A stretch of 25,729 nt of DNA from Anaerolinea thermophila (GCA_020722305.1 DYLB01000007.1:1-25729), one strand, 5' to 3'; shown: positions 12,670 to 20,241, counted from the stretch's first letter. Made by a program: numbers and translations. The notes: generated by a model from the letters alone, not told the origin.

Positions 12670-14289
12670 CTACATCCCGCACGCCTTTGCCACCAGCCCC
12701 CGCCACTCCTCCGGTCGGGAGTGACGGCGCCGGGCGGCGATGTGCCCGTCTGGGCGGATGAGGTAGAGCGTGCCGGGTTTGCCGTCGAAATAAGGCAACA
12801 CCTGGTTGCGGATATCCACGATCACCGGCGCGGGGACGGTGTCCGAGACGACCGGCAGCACCGGGTAGAACCGGGTCGGCGCGGGGAAATCTAGCCGGGC
12901 GCAGGTTTCGACGAAGGTCCGGGCATCCGGCACGTTTTCGGCGAAGTAGATCAACAGGAATCCGCTTCCGAGCAGGTGGCGCAGGAACTCGCGGCTGCTA
13001 TGGCCTTTCGACCCGATGTGGATGGGCAAGTCCTTGATTTTGGCTCCCAGGGATGGGGCTGCCTTCCACGAGCCGGCCGGATCGGTGTCTGGCAGGTTGA
13101 GCGGGGAATGGGCATAGACGAACGGCTCGCTCATCTTGCCGCTGTCCACCCATTTGCGGGCCTCGGGCCAGACTCCGCTCAGGCGCAGGATGGCTTGGCG
13201 TTTGAGTCCGAACCACAGGTTTTCGGGAGACATGAATTGCATGGTGGTGATCGTCACCTGCTGGTTGTGTTTCTGGGCCGGCCAGCGTTCGGCCTGGTAG
13301 GTATCCAGCAGGGAGTCGGGGGCCTTGCCCTGCATCACCAGGGCCAGCTTCCAGGCCAGGTTTTCCACGTCCTGCACGGCGCTGTTCAGGCCGCGTGCCC
13401 CGAACGGCGCCACCAGGTGGGCCGCGTCCCCGGCAAAGAAAACCCGACCGTGCCGGAACCGGTCGAGCAAGCGCTGGTGGAAGCGGTAATCGCTCAGCCA
13501 GACGATCTCATACGGGATGTCGCCAATCAGCGCCCGGATGCGTTTGTCCATGACCTCGGGGCTGCGTTCGGCTTTGATGTCCACGTTAGTGCCGACCTGC
13601 CAGTCTATGCGCCAGACGCCGTCAGGCTGGGGGTGGATCAGCACGCTTGGGCCGGGGTGCGAGGGATGGTTGAAATAGAACTTCGGCTCGCGGGCGTAAC
13701 CTAAATCCGCCCGGATGTCGGCGATCAGGAAGCGGTCGCTGAAGGTGCGCCCGGGGAAGTACAGGTTGAGCAGCTTGCGCATCGTGCTGCGCGCCCCGTC
13801 ACAGGCCAGGGCGTAGGGGCCGCGGAAACGCGTCGAACCGGTGGCAGTCTCCACGTCCAGGGCCGCCCCGCTCTCATCCTGCTCGAAGCCGACGACCTTG
13901 TGGTCCCACTTCAGCTCGATCAGGGGATTGGCTTCGATTTGATCCAATAAAAATTGCTCGACGTAAAATTGCTGCAAGTTGAAAAAACCGGGCAGCAGAC
14001 CGTCCGTATGGGACTGGAAGACTTGCGTGTAGAGTTCCCGCGTGCCCAGGTAAGTGTGGCGGACGTGCCAGGGGATGCCTTTGGCGAGCATGGCCTGGGC
14101 CGCGCCGAGCTTTTCCCAGACGGCCAGAGTCGAACTGTGGAAGGCGATGGCCCGCGAGCCGTCGCTGAGGGTGTGATCTTCGTCGAAAAGGATGCTGGGG
14201 ATGCCGTAATGGGCCAGGTCGAGCGCGGCGGTCATGCCGGTCGGCCCGGCCCCCACGATCAGGACGGGTTGGCCTGCTTCCGTCTTCAT
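12670..14289 (-). CDS. FAD-dependent aromatic-type monooxygenase (phenol hydroxylase/MhpA-like)
   Basis: A 539-residue flavoprotein of the FAD_binding_3 group. The dinucleotide-binding motif is VLIVGAGPTGMTAALDLAHYG (GxGxxG at residues 13-18), and the DG-type segment is ALACDGARSTMRKLL. The second FAD motif is VFFAGDAAHLVAPFGARGLNSAVQD. The tail (about residues 400-539) is a thioredoxin-like domain as in phenol and 3-(3-hydroxyphenyl)propionate hydroxylases. Such enzymes hydroxylate an aromatic ring with NAD(P)H and oxygen. The ATG at 14289 overlaps the upstream aldolase stop by four bases; the in-frame extension upstream is antisense to no gene but lies inside the aldolase and is rejected. 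Pairing with an HpaI-type aldolase suggests catabolism of an aromatic acid, although ring-cleavage genes are absent from the window. Confidence 0.87.
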   Translation of the reverse strand: MKTEAGQPVLIVGAGPTGMTAALDLAHYGIPSILFDEDHTLSDGSRAIAFHSSTLAVWEKLGAAQAMLAKGIPWHVRHTYLGTRELYTQVFQSHTDGLLPGFFNLQQFYVEQFLLDQIEANPLIELKWDHKVVGFEQDESGAALDVETATGSTRFRGPYALACDGARSTMRKLLNLYFPGRTFSDRFLIADIRADLGYAREPKFYFNHPSHPGPSVLIHPQPDGVWRIDWQVGTNVDIKAERSPEVMDKRIRALIGDIPYEIVWLSDYRFHQRLLDRFRHGRVFFAGDAAHLVAPFGARGLNSAVQDVENLAWKLALVMQGKAPDSLLDTYQAERWPAQKHNQQVTITTMQFMSPENLWFGLKRQAILRLSGVWPEARKWVDSGKMSEPFVYAHSPLNLPDTDPAGSWKAAPSLGAKIKDLPIHIGSKGHSSREFLRHLLGSGFLLIYFAENVPDARTFVETCARLDFPAPTRFYPVLPVVSDTVPAPVIVDIRNQVLPYFDGKPGTLYLIRPDGHIAARRRHSRPEEWRGLVAKACGM

Positions 14290-15050
14290 TGACTTTCTTC
14301 CAGCCCCTGGCGGACTCCGCCAAGCAGCGCCCCGATATCGGATGCTACGTTGACGAACAGGAATCCCTGGCGGATGCGTTCCCGCGCCGCCTGGGGGGTC
14401 GAGCAATAGATCCCGAGCGGGACCCCGTGCCTGCTCGCCGCGTCGAGGATCGACTCAATCGCCCCGGCGAATCTCGGGTGCGGGTTCTCCGGCAGCGGGT
14501 CGAGGCCGAGCGAAATAGACAGGTCCACCGGCCCGACGAAGGCCATATCCAGGTGTGGGACGCTGAAAATGGCATCGAGATTGTCGAGGGCGGCCGCGCT
14601 CTCGATCTGGACCGCGGCCACGGTCTGCTCGTTGGCCGCTTTGAGATATTCCGGCATGGACTGTCCGAAGGCCAGTCCGGCGTAGGCCGAGCCGAAGGAG
14701 CGCGCCCCCAGCGGCGGGAACTTGGCCCACGAGACGACCTGCGCGGCTTCTTCGGCGGTGTTGATCATCGGGGCCACGATGCCGGAGGCCCCGGCATCGA
14801 GGGCGCGCTTGATAGCTTCGGGGCTGGCCTGGGCCAGGCGCACGAACGGCAGCGGGCCGCGGGCCTCGGCGATAGCCGCCACCATTTGCGCCAGCGTGCC
14901 GGCATCCACCGGGGCGTGTTCGGCGTCAATCATCAGCCAATCAAGCGGCAGGCGGGCCAGCAGCCGGGCGCTGTGCGGGCTGGGGATTCCCAACCAGACG
15001 CCGCGGACGGGTTGTTTCTGGTGTATTTTTTGCAAGACGGGGTTCATCAT
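14286..15050 (-). CDS. HpcH/HpaI family class II aldolase
   Basis: A 254-residue TIM-barrel aldolase that would cleave a 4-hydroxy-2-oxo acid to pyruvate plus an aldehyde; family members act on 4-hydroxy-2-oxoheptanedioate, 2-keto-3-deoxy-rhamnonate or 2-dehydro-3-deoxygalactarate. The catalytic set is present: His45 in MIDAEHAP, the Arg of PFVRL, metal-ligand Glu in VQIESAAAL, and metal-ligand Asp in FVGPVDLSISLGL. GASGIVAPMINTAEEA is a strong family block. Length is normal. Two adjacent ATG codons (15050, 15047) are possible starts. A TATAAT only nine bases upstream predicts a nearly leaderless mRNA. It is the first gene of a two-gene operon and its stop overlaps the hydroxylase ATG. The substrate cannot be decided from sequence. 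Confidence 0.9.
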   Translation of the reverse strand: MMNPVLQKIHQKQPVRGVWLGIPSPHSARLLARLPLDWLMIDAEHAPVDAGTLAQMVAAIAEARGPLPFVRLAQASPEAIKRALDAGASGIVAPMINTAEEAAQVVSWAKFPPLGARSFGSAYAGLAFGQSMPEYLKAANEQTVAAVQIESAAALDNLDAIFSVPHLDMAFVGPVDLSISLGLDPLPENPHPRFAGAIESILDAASRHGVPLGIYCSTPQAARERIRQGFLFVNVASDIGALLGGVRQGLEESQ

Positions 15051-15059
15051 TACGGATAA

Positions 15060-15065
15060 ATTATA
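15060..15065 (-). promoter_or_regulatory. -10 box of the aldolase-hydroxylase operon
   Basis: A perfect TATAAT on the minus strand (15065-15060) ends nine bases before the first ATG, so transcription should start about three bases upstream of it or nearer. The -35 region is weak (TCACGA), so an activator may be needed. Confidence 0.5.
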
Positions 15066-15115
15066 TCTGAATTAAGCCTCCCTCGTGAGAGGAAAATGGT
15101 TCGCGGATTCTTGCA

Positions 15116-15151
15116 TCTCCTGGCGCTGGTACGAAAGTCAGGAGACTTTCG
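15116..15151. promoter_or_regulatory. Overlapping palindromes between divergent aldolase and folD
   Basis: CGAAAGTC-agga-GACTTTCG (15132-15151) is a perfect 8-bp inverted repeat. Its loop and inner bases also pair with an upstream arm, TCTCCTG (15116-15122) with CAGGAGA (15139-15145), so the two structures exclude each other. They lie upstream of both predicted -10 boxes. This is probably a DNA operator region, because neither predicted promoter would transcribe it. Confidence 0.3.
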
Positions 15152-15177
15152 AGTTCGGGAAGGGAAGTTTGTCACTT

Positions 15178-15204
15178 TTGGCAAAATGGGTGAGACAGTA
15201 TAAT
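15178..15204 (+). promoter_or_regulatory. folD: Promoter of folD
   Basis: TTGGCA (15178-15183) and TATAAT (15199-15204) form a good pair, although the 15-base spacer is shorter than ideal. The leader would be about 56 bases with GGAG (15258-15261) five bases before the ATG at 15267. Confidence 0.5.
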
Positions 15205-15266
15205 AGCGCCAGAAATCACAGGCGGCAGATCGGCCGCTTCCCATTCCCCACGATTTTGGAGATGAT

Positions 15267-16181
15267 ATGACCGCAAAACTCATTGATGGAACTGCCATTG
15301 CGCAGAAAGTCCGCGACGAAGTCAAGGAAAAAGTAGCCAAACGCCTCGCCGAGGGCAAATCCCAGCCCGGTCTGGCGACCGTCTTGGTGGGGGAACGGAT
15401 CGACTCGGCCGCCTACGTCAGCATGAAACAAAAGGCCTGCGCCGACCTGGGGATGACCTCATACCACCACCCGCTTCCCGCCGACACTTCCCAGGAAGAC
15501 CTGGAGAGCCTGATCAAGGAACTGAACGCCGATCCCAAAGTCCACGGCATCCTGGTGCAATTACCGCTGCCCTCCCACCTCGACGAGGAACGTGTCTTGC
15601 AACTGATCAGCATCGAAAAAGACGTGGACGGTTTCTCGCCGCTCAACATCGGCCGCCTGGCGCAGAAAGGCCGTGAACCGCTGTTTGTCCCCTGCACGCC
15701 CTACGGCTGCATCTACCTGCTCAAGGAAGTCGGCGTCCAGATTGCCGGAGCGAATGCGGTCGTTCTCGGCCGCTCGAACATCGTCGGCATGCCCGCTGCC
15801 CTGCTCCTAATCGGTGAAAACGCCACCGTGACCGTCTGCCACTCGCGCACCAAAAACATCGCCGACGTGGTCCGCCAGGCCGACATCGTCATCGCGGCCA
15901 TCGGTAAGGCCGAATTCGTGCGCGGCGACTGGATCAAACCCGGCGCGGCGGTCATTGACGTGGGCATCAACGGCATCCCAATGCTCAACGAAGACGGCAC
16001 CCCGGTCATCAGCCAGAAGACCGGCAAACCGCGCCAGAAACTGGTCGGCGACGTCAACTTCGAAGAGGCCAGGGAAGTAGCCGGTTTCATCACCCCCGTC
16101 CCCGGCGGCGTCGGCCCGATGACCATCGCCATGCTGATGGCCAATACCCTGCGCGCCGCAGAAATCCAGGACGCGAAGTAG
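15267..16181 (+). CDS. folD: Bifunctional methylenetetrahydrofolate dehydrogenase/methenyltetrahydrofolate cyclohydrolase
   Basis: A 304-residue cytoplasmic enzyme that oxidises 5,10-methylene-THF with NAD(P)+ and hydrolyses the methenyl product to 10-formyl-THF, supplying purine and initiator-tRNA synthesis. The catalytic pair Tyr50 and Lys54 is in AAYVSMKQKACADLG. GILVQLPLP and KDVDGFSPLNIG line the folate site. The Rossmann motif is VVLGRSNIVGMP, and the C-terminal signature is TPVPGGVGPMTIAML. Length is slightly above the usual 280-295 because of a short insert (about residues 237-255, NEDGTPVISQKTGKPRQKL). A clear GGAG site and its own promoter precede the ATG. It is monocistronic, followed by two hairpins. 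Confidence 0.96.
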   Translation: MTAKLIDGTAIAQKVRDEVKEKVAKRLAEGKSQPGLATVLVGERIDSAAYVSMKQKACADLGMTSYHHPLPADTSQEDLESLIKELNADPKVHGILVQLPLPSHLDEERVLQLISIEKDVDGFSPLNIGRLAQKGREPLFVPCTPYGCIYLLKEVGVQIAGANAVVLGRSNIVGMPAALLLIGENATVTVCHSRTKNIADVVRQADIVIAAIGKAEFVRGDWIKPGAAVIDVGINGIPMLNEDGTPVISQKTGKPRQKLVGDVNFEEAREVAGFITPVPGGVGPMTIAMLMANTLRAAEIQDAK

Positions 16182-16233
16182 TTCAGAGAACGCCTGCTGG
16201 ATACCACTACCAGATTTTCTTGTGTCCGATGAC

Positions 16234-16259
16234 CGCACGGCGGTAAAACCGACCGTGCG
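16234..16259 (+). terminator. Hairpin downstream of folD
   Basis: CGCACGG-CGGT (16234-16244) pairs with ACCG-A-CCGTGCG (16248-16259), an 11-bp stem with one bulged A and an AAA loop. It starts 52 bases after the folD stop and has no T-run. It is probably a transcription stop or 3' end stabiliser. Confidence 0.45.
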
Positions 16260-16286
16260 AGTGTTGCGAAGTTCATTTATCGAAAA

Positions 16287-16342
16287 CGTCCCGAAGGTTG
16301 CCAACGGATATCCAAATTAGCCGGGCAAAAACCTTCGGGACG
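16287..16342. repeat. Long bulged hairpin between convergent folD and S9 peptidase genes
   Basis: CGTCCCGAAGGTT (16287-16299) is the exact inverse of AACCTTCGGGACG (16330-16342). The stem continues as GCC (16300-16302) with GGC (16324-16326) across an AAA bulge. The 21-base loop holds the palindrome GGATATCC (16306-16313). It ends 17 bases from the peptidase stop. It looks like a dispersed palindromic repeat that also serves as a bidirectional terminator; copy number cannot be judged from this window. Confidence 0.55.
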
Positions 16343-16359
16343 GTGCTTGCACTTTTTCG

Positions 16360-18288
16360 CTATAAATTTTCGATTTCCACCGGTTCGATCTTATCCGCCG
16401 TGTCGAACCCGAAAATCTTCGAATAGAAATACAGTTCGGCTTCGAGCGAACGTTTGATGCTTTCGGCCTTGCGGAAGCCGTGTGACTCGCCCTCGAAGAC
16501 GAGGTAAGCGGTCGGGATTTCCTGCGCCCGGGCCGCCTCGAACATCTTCTCCGACTGGCTGGGCGGCACGACCGGGTCCTCGGCTCCCTGGAAGAGGATG
16601 ATCGGCGTGGACAATTTCTGCGTGTGGTGGATGGGTGAGCGGGCCACGTAAATATCCCTGCGCGCCGGGTAAGGGCCGACCAGGTTGTCGAGGTAGCGGC
16701 TCTCGAACTTGTGGGTATCGGTCGCCAGGGCTTCCAGGTCGCTGACGCCGAAGTGGCTGGCCCCGGCCCCGAACACGCCGGATTTGAAGATCAGGGCCGC
16801 CAGGGTGGTGAACCCGCCCGCGCTCCCGCCCCGGATCGCCATCCGCTGCCGGTCAACCAGTCCTTGTTCGGCCAGCCAGAGCGCCCCGTTGCAGCAATCT
16901 TCCACGTCTACGAGGCCCCAGTTGCCGTTCAGCCGCATCCGGTACTCGCGTCCGTAGCCGGTCGAGCCGCCGTAGTCCACGTCCAGCACGGCGAAGCCGC
17001 GGCTGGTCCAGTATTGGATGCCGTATCTCAGGGCGGTAGTGGCGGCGCTGGTCGGCCCGCCGTGGCTCATCACTATCAATGGCGGGCGCTCGCCTTCGGG
17101 CGCAGCGTAATCCTTGTTGGCGGGCGGGTAGAAGATACCGTGAGCAGTCAGCCCGTTCCCGGTGGGGAACTCGACCATCTGCGGCACGGAGAAATAGCCG
17201 GGATCAACCGTCGGCTTGAAGGCCTGGCGCAGGATTTCGGTTTTGCCGGTCGCCAGGTCTAGTTTGACCAGGGCAGTCGGCGCGGTGGCCGAGGAACCGA
17301 TAAGAACGGCAGCCCCGTCCCCGACCTGCAGATAGTCGTAACTTGTAAAAGGCAGGTTGTAGTTGGTCAGCGTCTTTTGGAGGGTATCCAGCCGCGCCAG
17401 CGACCAAGTCCCGTTTTGGGTGTAGGCGCACAGGATTTCATGCTCCGAGATGAAATCGTAAGTCCGCATCCCGAAGACCCACTGGGGTTCGCCAAATTCG
17501 GCATCCATCGGGTAGAGCGGCTCGATGCCGTCTTTCAGCCGGTACAGATTCCACCAACCGGATCTGTCCGAGACGAAATGCAGGACTCCCGCCGGGGACC
17601 ATTCCGGCTGGAAGATGGATTCGGCGGGACCGCCCGCCACCTGCTCCCGTTTAGCGAGCGTCCCATCCGCCCGGATTTCGGCGACCCACAACTCGCTCCC
17701 GTCCCAGGGCATGTTGGGGTGGTTCCAACACAGCCAGGCCAGGCGGCTCCCATCGGGGCTGAGACGCGGCGTGCTGAAGAAGTTGTAACCCTCGGCCAAC
17801 ACCGTGCCGTCGTCATTGCCGTCCAGCGAAAGCGCTACAATCGTGTTGACAGCTTCGCCCTGGCCCGTATGGTCCTCGCGGATGCAGATCAGCCGCTTGC
17901 GGAGGTAGTCAATTTCGATGTCGGCGTAACGGTAGCCGTCGCCAGGGGTCATTAGCTCAAAATCTGCGCCGGGTTTTTGGCGGTAGAGGTGCTGGTCCTT
18001 GAAATTGACGAAATAGAGCGCGCCGTCGAACGCGGCGAGATGCCCGCCACCGTATTCGTGGACCCGGGTCCGGGCGTTGAAGCCGCTGGGGATGGCGTCC
18101 ACAGGCTCAAGTCCCGGCGCGAAGCGGACGAGGGCGGTGCGTCCGCCCTCGCTGGGGCGCATTTCGCTCAGGATGACAGTCTCCCCGTCCAGGGCAAATT
18201 GTCCCAAGCCGACGGTCTTAGCGGTGATCAGTTCGGTGGTGATTGGCGATTTCCACGATCCGTAGGGGGCGGTGATTTTTGGGGTCAT
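16360..18288 (-). CDS. S9 family (prolyl oligopeptidase-type) dipeptidyl/acylaminoacyl peptidase
   Basis: A 642-residue serine peptidase. The N-terminal part (about residues 30-365) is a beta-propeller with WD/TolB-like strands such as TVLAEGYNFFSTPRLSPDGS and WSPAGVLHFVSDRSGWWNLYR. The C-terminal alpha/beta hydrolase domain follows (about 385-640). The catalytic triad is visible: nucleophile Ser489 in IRGGSAGGFTT, Asp in FQGAEDPVVPP and His in FEGESHGFR. SHGGPTSAATTALRYGIQYW and YGGSTGYGREYR are typical. There is no signal peptide, so it is probably cytoplasmic and degrades peptides. The ATG at 18288 with AAGGAG is preferred over a frame open about 100 codons further upstream, whose extra residues are Arg-rich noise antisense to, and overlapping, the next gene. 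It may share transcription with the lipoprotein upstream. Confidence 0.9.
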   Translation of the reverse strand: MTPKITAPYGSWKSPITTELITAKTVGLGQFALDGETVILSEMRPSEGGRTALVRFAPGLEPVDAIPSGFNARTRVHEYGGGHLAAFDGALYFVNFKDQHLYRQKPGADFELMTPGDGYRYADIEIDYLRKRLICIREDHTGQGEAVNTIVALSLDGNDDGTVLAEGYNFFSTPRLSPDGSRLAWLCWNHPNMPWDGSELWVAEIRADGTLAKREQVAGGPAESIFQPEWSPAGVLHFVSDRSGWWNLYRLKDGIEPLYPMDAEFGEPQWVFGMRTYDFISEHEILCAYTQNGTWSLARLDTLQKTLTNYNLPFTSYDYLQVGDGAAVLIGSSATAPTALVKLDLATGKTEILRQAFKPTVDPGYFSVPQMVEFPTGNGLTAHGIFYPPANKDYAAPEGERPPLIVMSHGGPTSAATTALRYGIQYWTSRGFAVLDVDYGGSTGYGREYRMRLNGNWGLVDVEDCCNGALWLAEQGLVDRQRMAIRGGSAGGFTTLAALIFKSGVFGAGASHFGVSDLEALATDTHKFESRYLDNLVGPYPARRDIYVARSPIHHTQKLSTPIILFQGAEDPVVPPSQSEKMFEAARAQEIPTAYLVFEGESHGFRKAESIKRSLEAELYFYSKIFGFDTADKIEPVEIENL

Positions 18289-18308
18289 TTTTCTCCTTGT
18301 GAGGGTGC

Positions 18309-18351
18309 GTCGCCCCATGCTTGACGGGATTTTCTCCTGCTGTGGGGCGAC
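18309..18351. repeat. Palindromic element between lipoprotein and peptidase genes
   Basis: GTCGCCCCA (18309-18317) is the inverse of TGGGGCGAC (18343-18351) with a 25-base spacer. It lies between the lipoprotein stop and the peptidase ribosome-binding site on the minus strand. It could attenuate or stabilise the transcript there, or be a remnant of a dispersed GTCGCCCC-type palindrome. Confidence 0.45.
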
Positions 18352-18371
18352 ATGAATGGCACTGTACGGCC

Positions 18372-19145
18372 TTACGGCCAGGGGATTTCCACCGGCCGGG
18401 TGTAGCCGTGTTTTTCGGCGGCCAGCACGTAGCCATACGACGGCTGGTCGCAGCCGGCTTCGTCGGTGACGGTGACGGCGTAAGCGTAGGTGCCGACCGG
18501 GTTGAAGAGCAACTCTCCGTCCTGACAGACCCAGGTCTCGACCACGTAAGGCGTTTGCTCCGAACTGTCGCCGGCGCGCAGGACGAGCGCGTTCCACGAA
18601 ATCCGCACCTCGTCCCCGTTGCGGGTGGCCGATACATGGGTCAGCGGCCCGTAGTACGGCGACCAGGGCAGGACGATGTGCGGGTGGACCGGCTCCACGC
18701 CCATCACGTCACCGCTGATGTCCATCAGGTCGGCCTTGACCCAACAGCGCAGCACGTCGCCGCGGGATTGGGTCAGCAGCCAGGTGCCGTCCTGGTTGCG
18801 GCCAACGATGTCCTGGGTGGCGCCTTGCAGCATCCCGTAAAGATACAGGTACATCGCCCCCGGCCCGTAGCGGCAACTGACCTTTTCGACGTTGACCACC
18901 CCGCGCAGGATGGCGTAAGTCGGGGTGACGGATGGGGTGGGGGTGTGGGACGGGGTGGGGGTCTGGCTGGGGATGGGAGACGGCGTGAGGCTGGGCGCTG
19001 GCGTCTCCGTGGCGGTCGCGGGGACCAGGGTGCTGGTCGCCGTTTCGACGGTCGGCGCGGCGGCTGTGACGGTGGCCGGGGCGGCTGCCGGGGCGCAGGC
19101 GCTCAGGGCGAACAAGAGTAAGAGGGTCAATCCGGTTTTGCGCAT
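18372..19145 (-). CDS. Lipoprotein with Thr/Pro linker and SH3-like domain
   Basis: A 257-residue exported protein. The signal peptide ends in lipobox LSAC (Cys17). A Thr/Pro/Ala-rich linker (about residues 20-76) follows. About residues 78-145 resemble a bacterial SH3-type domain, with VEKVSCRYGPGAMYLYLYGML, DIVGRNQDGTWLLTQ and CWVKADLM. The C-terminal part (about 155-255) looks like a fibronectin-type or Ig-like beta-sandwich (VSATRNGDEVRISWNAL, YAYAVTVTDEAGC). Such proteins bind cell-wall or surface ligands; no enzyme motif is present. Its coding strand is very C-rich in the linker. The ATG coincides with the predicted transcription start, with no ribosome-binding site. A terminator lies just upstream, so it has its own promoter and may run on into the peptidase gene. 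Confidence 0.82.
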   Translation of the reverse strand: MRKTGLTLLLLFALSACAPAAAPATVTAAAPTVETATSTLVPATATETPAPSLTPSPIPSQTPTPSHTPTPSVTPTYAILRGVVNVEKVSCRYGPGAMYLYLYGMLQGATQDIVGRNQDGTWLLTQSRGDVLRCWVKADLMDISGDVMGVEPVHPHIVLPWSPYYGPLTHVSATRNGDEVRISWNALVLRAGDSSEQTPYVVETWVCQDGELLFNPVGTYAYAVTVTDEAGCDQPSYGYVLAAEKHGYTRPVEIPWP

Positions 19146-19151
19146 TGGCAG

Positions 19152-19160
19152 ATTTTAACA
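19152..19160 (-). promoter_or_regulatory. Extended -10 promoter giving a leaderless lipoprotein mRNA
   Basis: On the minus strand TG-t-TAAAAT (19160-19152) is an extended -10 element. Its last base lies seven bases before the ATG at 19145, so the message should begin with the start codon. The -35 region falls in the T-run of the upstream terminator. Confidence 0.45.
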
Positions 19161-19173
19161 TGGTTGCTGCGGG

Positions 19174-19200
19174 AAAAAAATCCCCGCAACTGGGCGGGGG
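19174..19200 (-). terminator. Rho-independent terminator of the PAP2 gene
   Basis: On the minus strand CCCCGC (19199-19194) and GCGGGG (19187-19182) form a stem around a 6-base loop, closed by a wobble pair, followed by seven T residues (19180-19174). It is the clearest intrinsic terminator in the window, 58 bases after the PAP2 stop. Confidence 0.8.
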
Positions 19201-19257
19201 TGGACCGCAGATAAATTGACTTGGCGTGGCGCGGGAGCCGCGGCAGCCCCGGCTTCG

Positions 19258-20241
19258 CTAATGTTTCTTCTCTTTCTTCTGTTTCTTTGCCAACCCGGTT
19301 TTGAGGAACATCCACGGGGCGCCGAAGCCGGCCCAGAGCGCGACGCAGGCGTAGCGGATGTAGCGCAGGATGTAACCGGTTACGGAAGCGTCTGGCGCGA
19401 TGATCGCGAAGAGCAGGTCGAGGCCCAGGTAAATGGCGAACAGGCCGATCATCCCGGCCGCGTAACGGGCGACTCTGAGCCACGCGGAGCCAGCGACGCT
19501 GAAACGGGCATATTTTTGCATCAGGCTGACCCCGGCAACCGCGCCGAACAGGAATCCGCCCAGGGTGAAGTAGTGACTGGCGTCCCGCGCTGCGGCGGCG
19601 AAACCGGCCCACTCTGCCGGGTCGGGGCTGCCGGAGATGGCCCAAAGGACCAGCAAGCCGCCCAGAATGACGGCGGCCGAGGCGGCGAACCCCAGCCAGA
19701 GCTGGATCTTCAGCCCCAGTTTCGTCCACCAGGCCAGGAAGCGCTTTTCGTACCGGAGGAACAGGAGCAGGGAAATCAAACCGATCAGCCAGCCGCCGAG
19801 CACGTCATGGGGAAAGTGGACACCCAGGTACAGGCGCGAGAGCCCGATCAGGAAGAGCAGGATGACAATGAAAATCCACATCCACGTTTTTTTCATCCGG
19901 GCGCCGATCACGCCCCAGACGGCCAGGGTGTTGCTGGCGTGCGATGAGGGGATGCCGTAGGACGTTTCGGTGGACAGCGCTTCGACGCCCCCGATCCAGT
20001 AAGGTCTCGGCTGGTGCAGAAGTTGTTTGAAATAGGATGCCGGGACATCGGTCAGGATCAGGATGAAGAGCACCCGCAGCCCGCTCCCCTGGTCTACGCA
20101 CCAGAAGATGGCCGGGATGAAGACGATATAAAACTCGACCGTGCCCAGGAAAGTGGCGGCTTTCATAAAACCGTCCAGCCCCGGGCTGAAGGTTTGCAGC
20201 CATTGGATCAGCGTGATGCCGAATTGATAGAGTCCGTCCAT
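19258..20241 (-). CDS. PAP2-family membrane phosphatase
   Basis: A 327-residue polytopic membrane protein of the type 2 phosphatidic acid phosphatase family, which removes phosphate from lipid phosphates such as undecaprenyl pyrophosphate or phosphatidate. The three family motifs are complete: Lys72-x6-Arg79-Pro80 (KQLLHQPRP), PSSH at 98-101, and SRLYLGVHFPHD with Ser135, Arg136, His142 and Asp146. About four further hydrophobic segments follow (170-310), so the protein is longer than minimal PAP2 enzymes. The tail is strongly basic (KKQKKEKKH). A GGAGG site precedes the ATG. It is monocistronic with a strong terminator. A role in carrier-lipid recycling would fit the LCP protein elsewhere in the window, but that is an inference. 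Confidence 0.92.
   Translation of the reverse strand: MDGLYQFGITLIQWLQTFSPGLDGFMKAATFLGTVEFYIVFIPAIFWCVDQGSGLRVLFILILTDVPASYFKQLLHQPRPYWIGGVEALSTETSYGIPSSHASNTLAVWGVIGARMKKTWMWIFIVILLFLIGLSRLYLGVHFPHDVLGGWLIGLISLLLFLRYEKRFLAWWTKLGLKIQLWLGFAASAAVILGGLLVLWAISGSPDPAEWAGFAAAARDASHYFTLGGFLFGAVAGVSLMQKYARFSVAGSAWLRVARYAAGMIGLFAIYLGLDLLFAIIAPDASVTGYILRYIRYACVALWAGFGAPWMFLKTGLAKKQKKEKKH

Noticed and set aside
14289..15059. A 256-codon plus-strand open frame opposite the aldolase
   Set aside because: The minus strand has all HpaI catalytic residues; the plus-strand translation is Arg/Gly-rich noise.
18289..18597. A 103-codon N-terminal extension of the S9 peptidase
   Set aside because: The extra residues are Arg-rich and overlap the lipoprotein gene; an ATG with AAGGAG at 18288 matches the family start.
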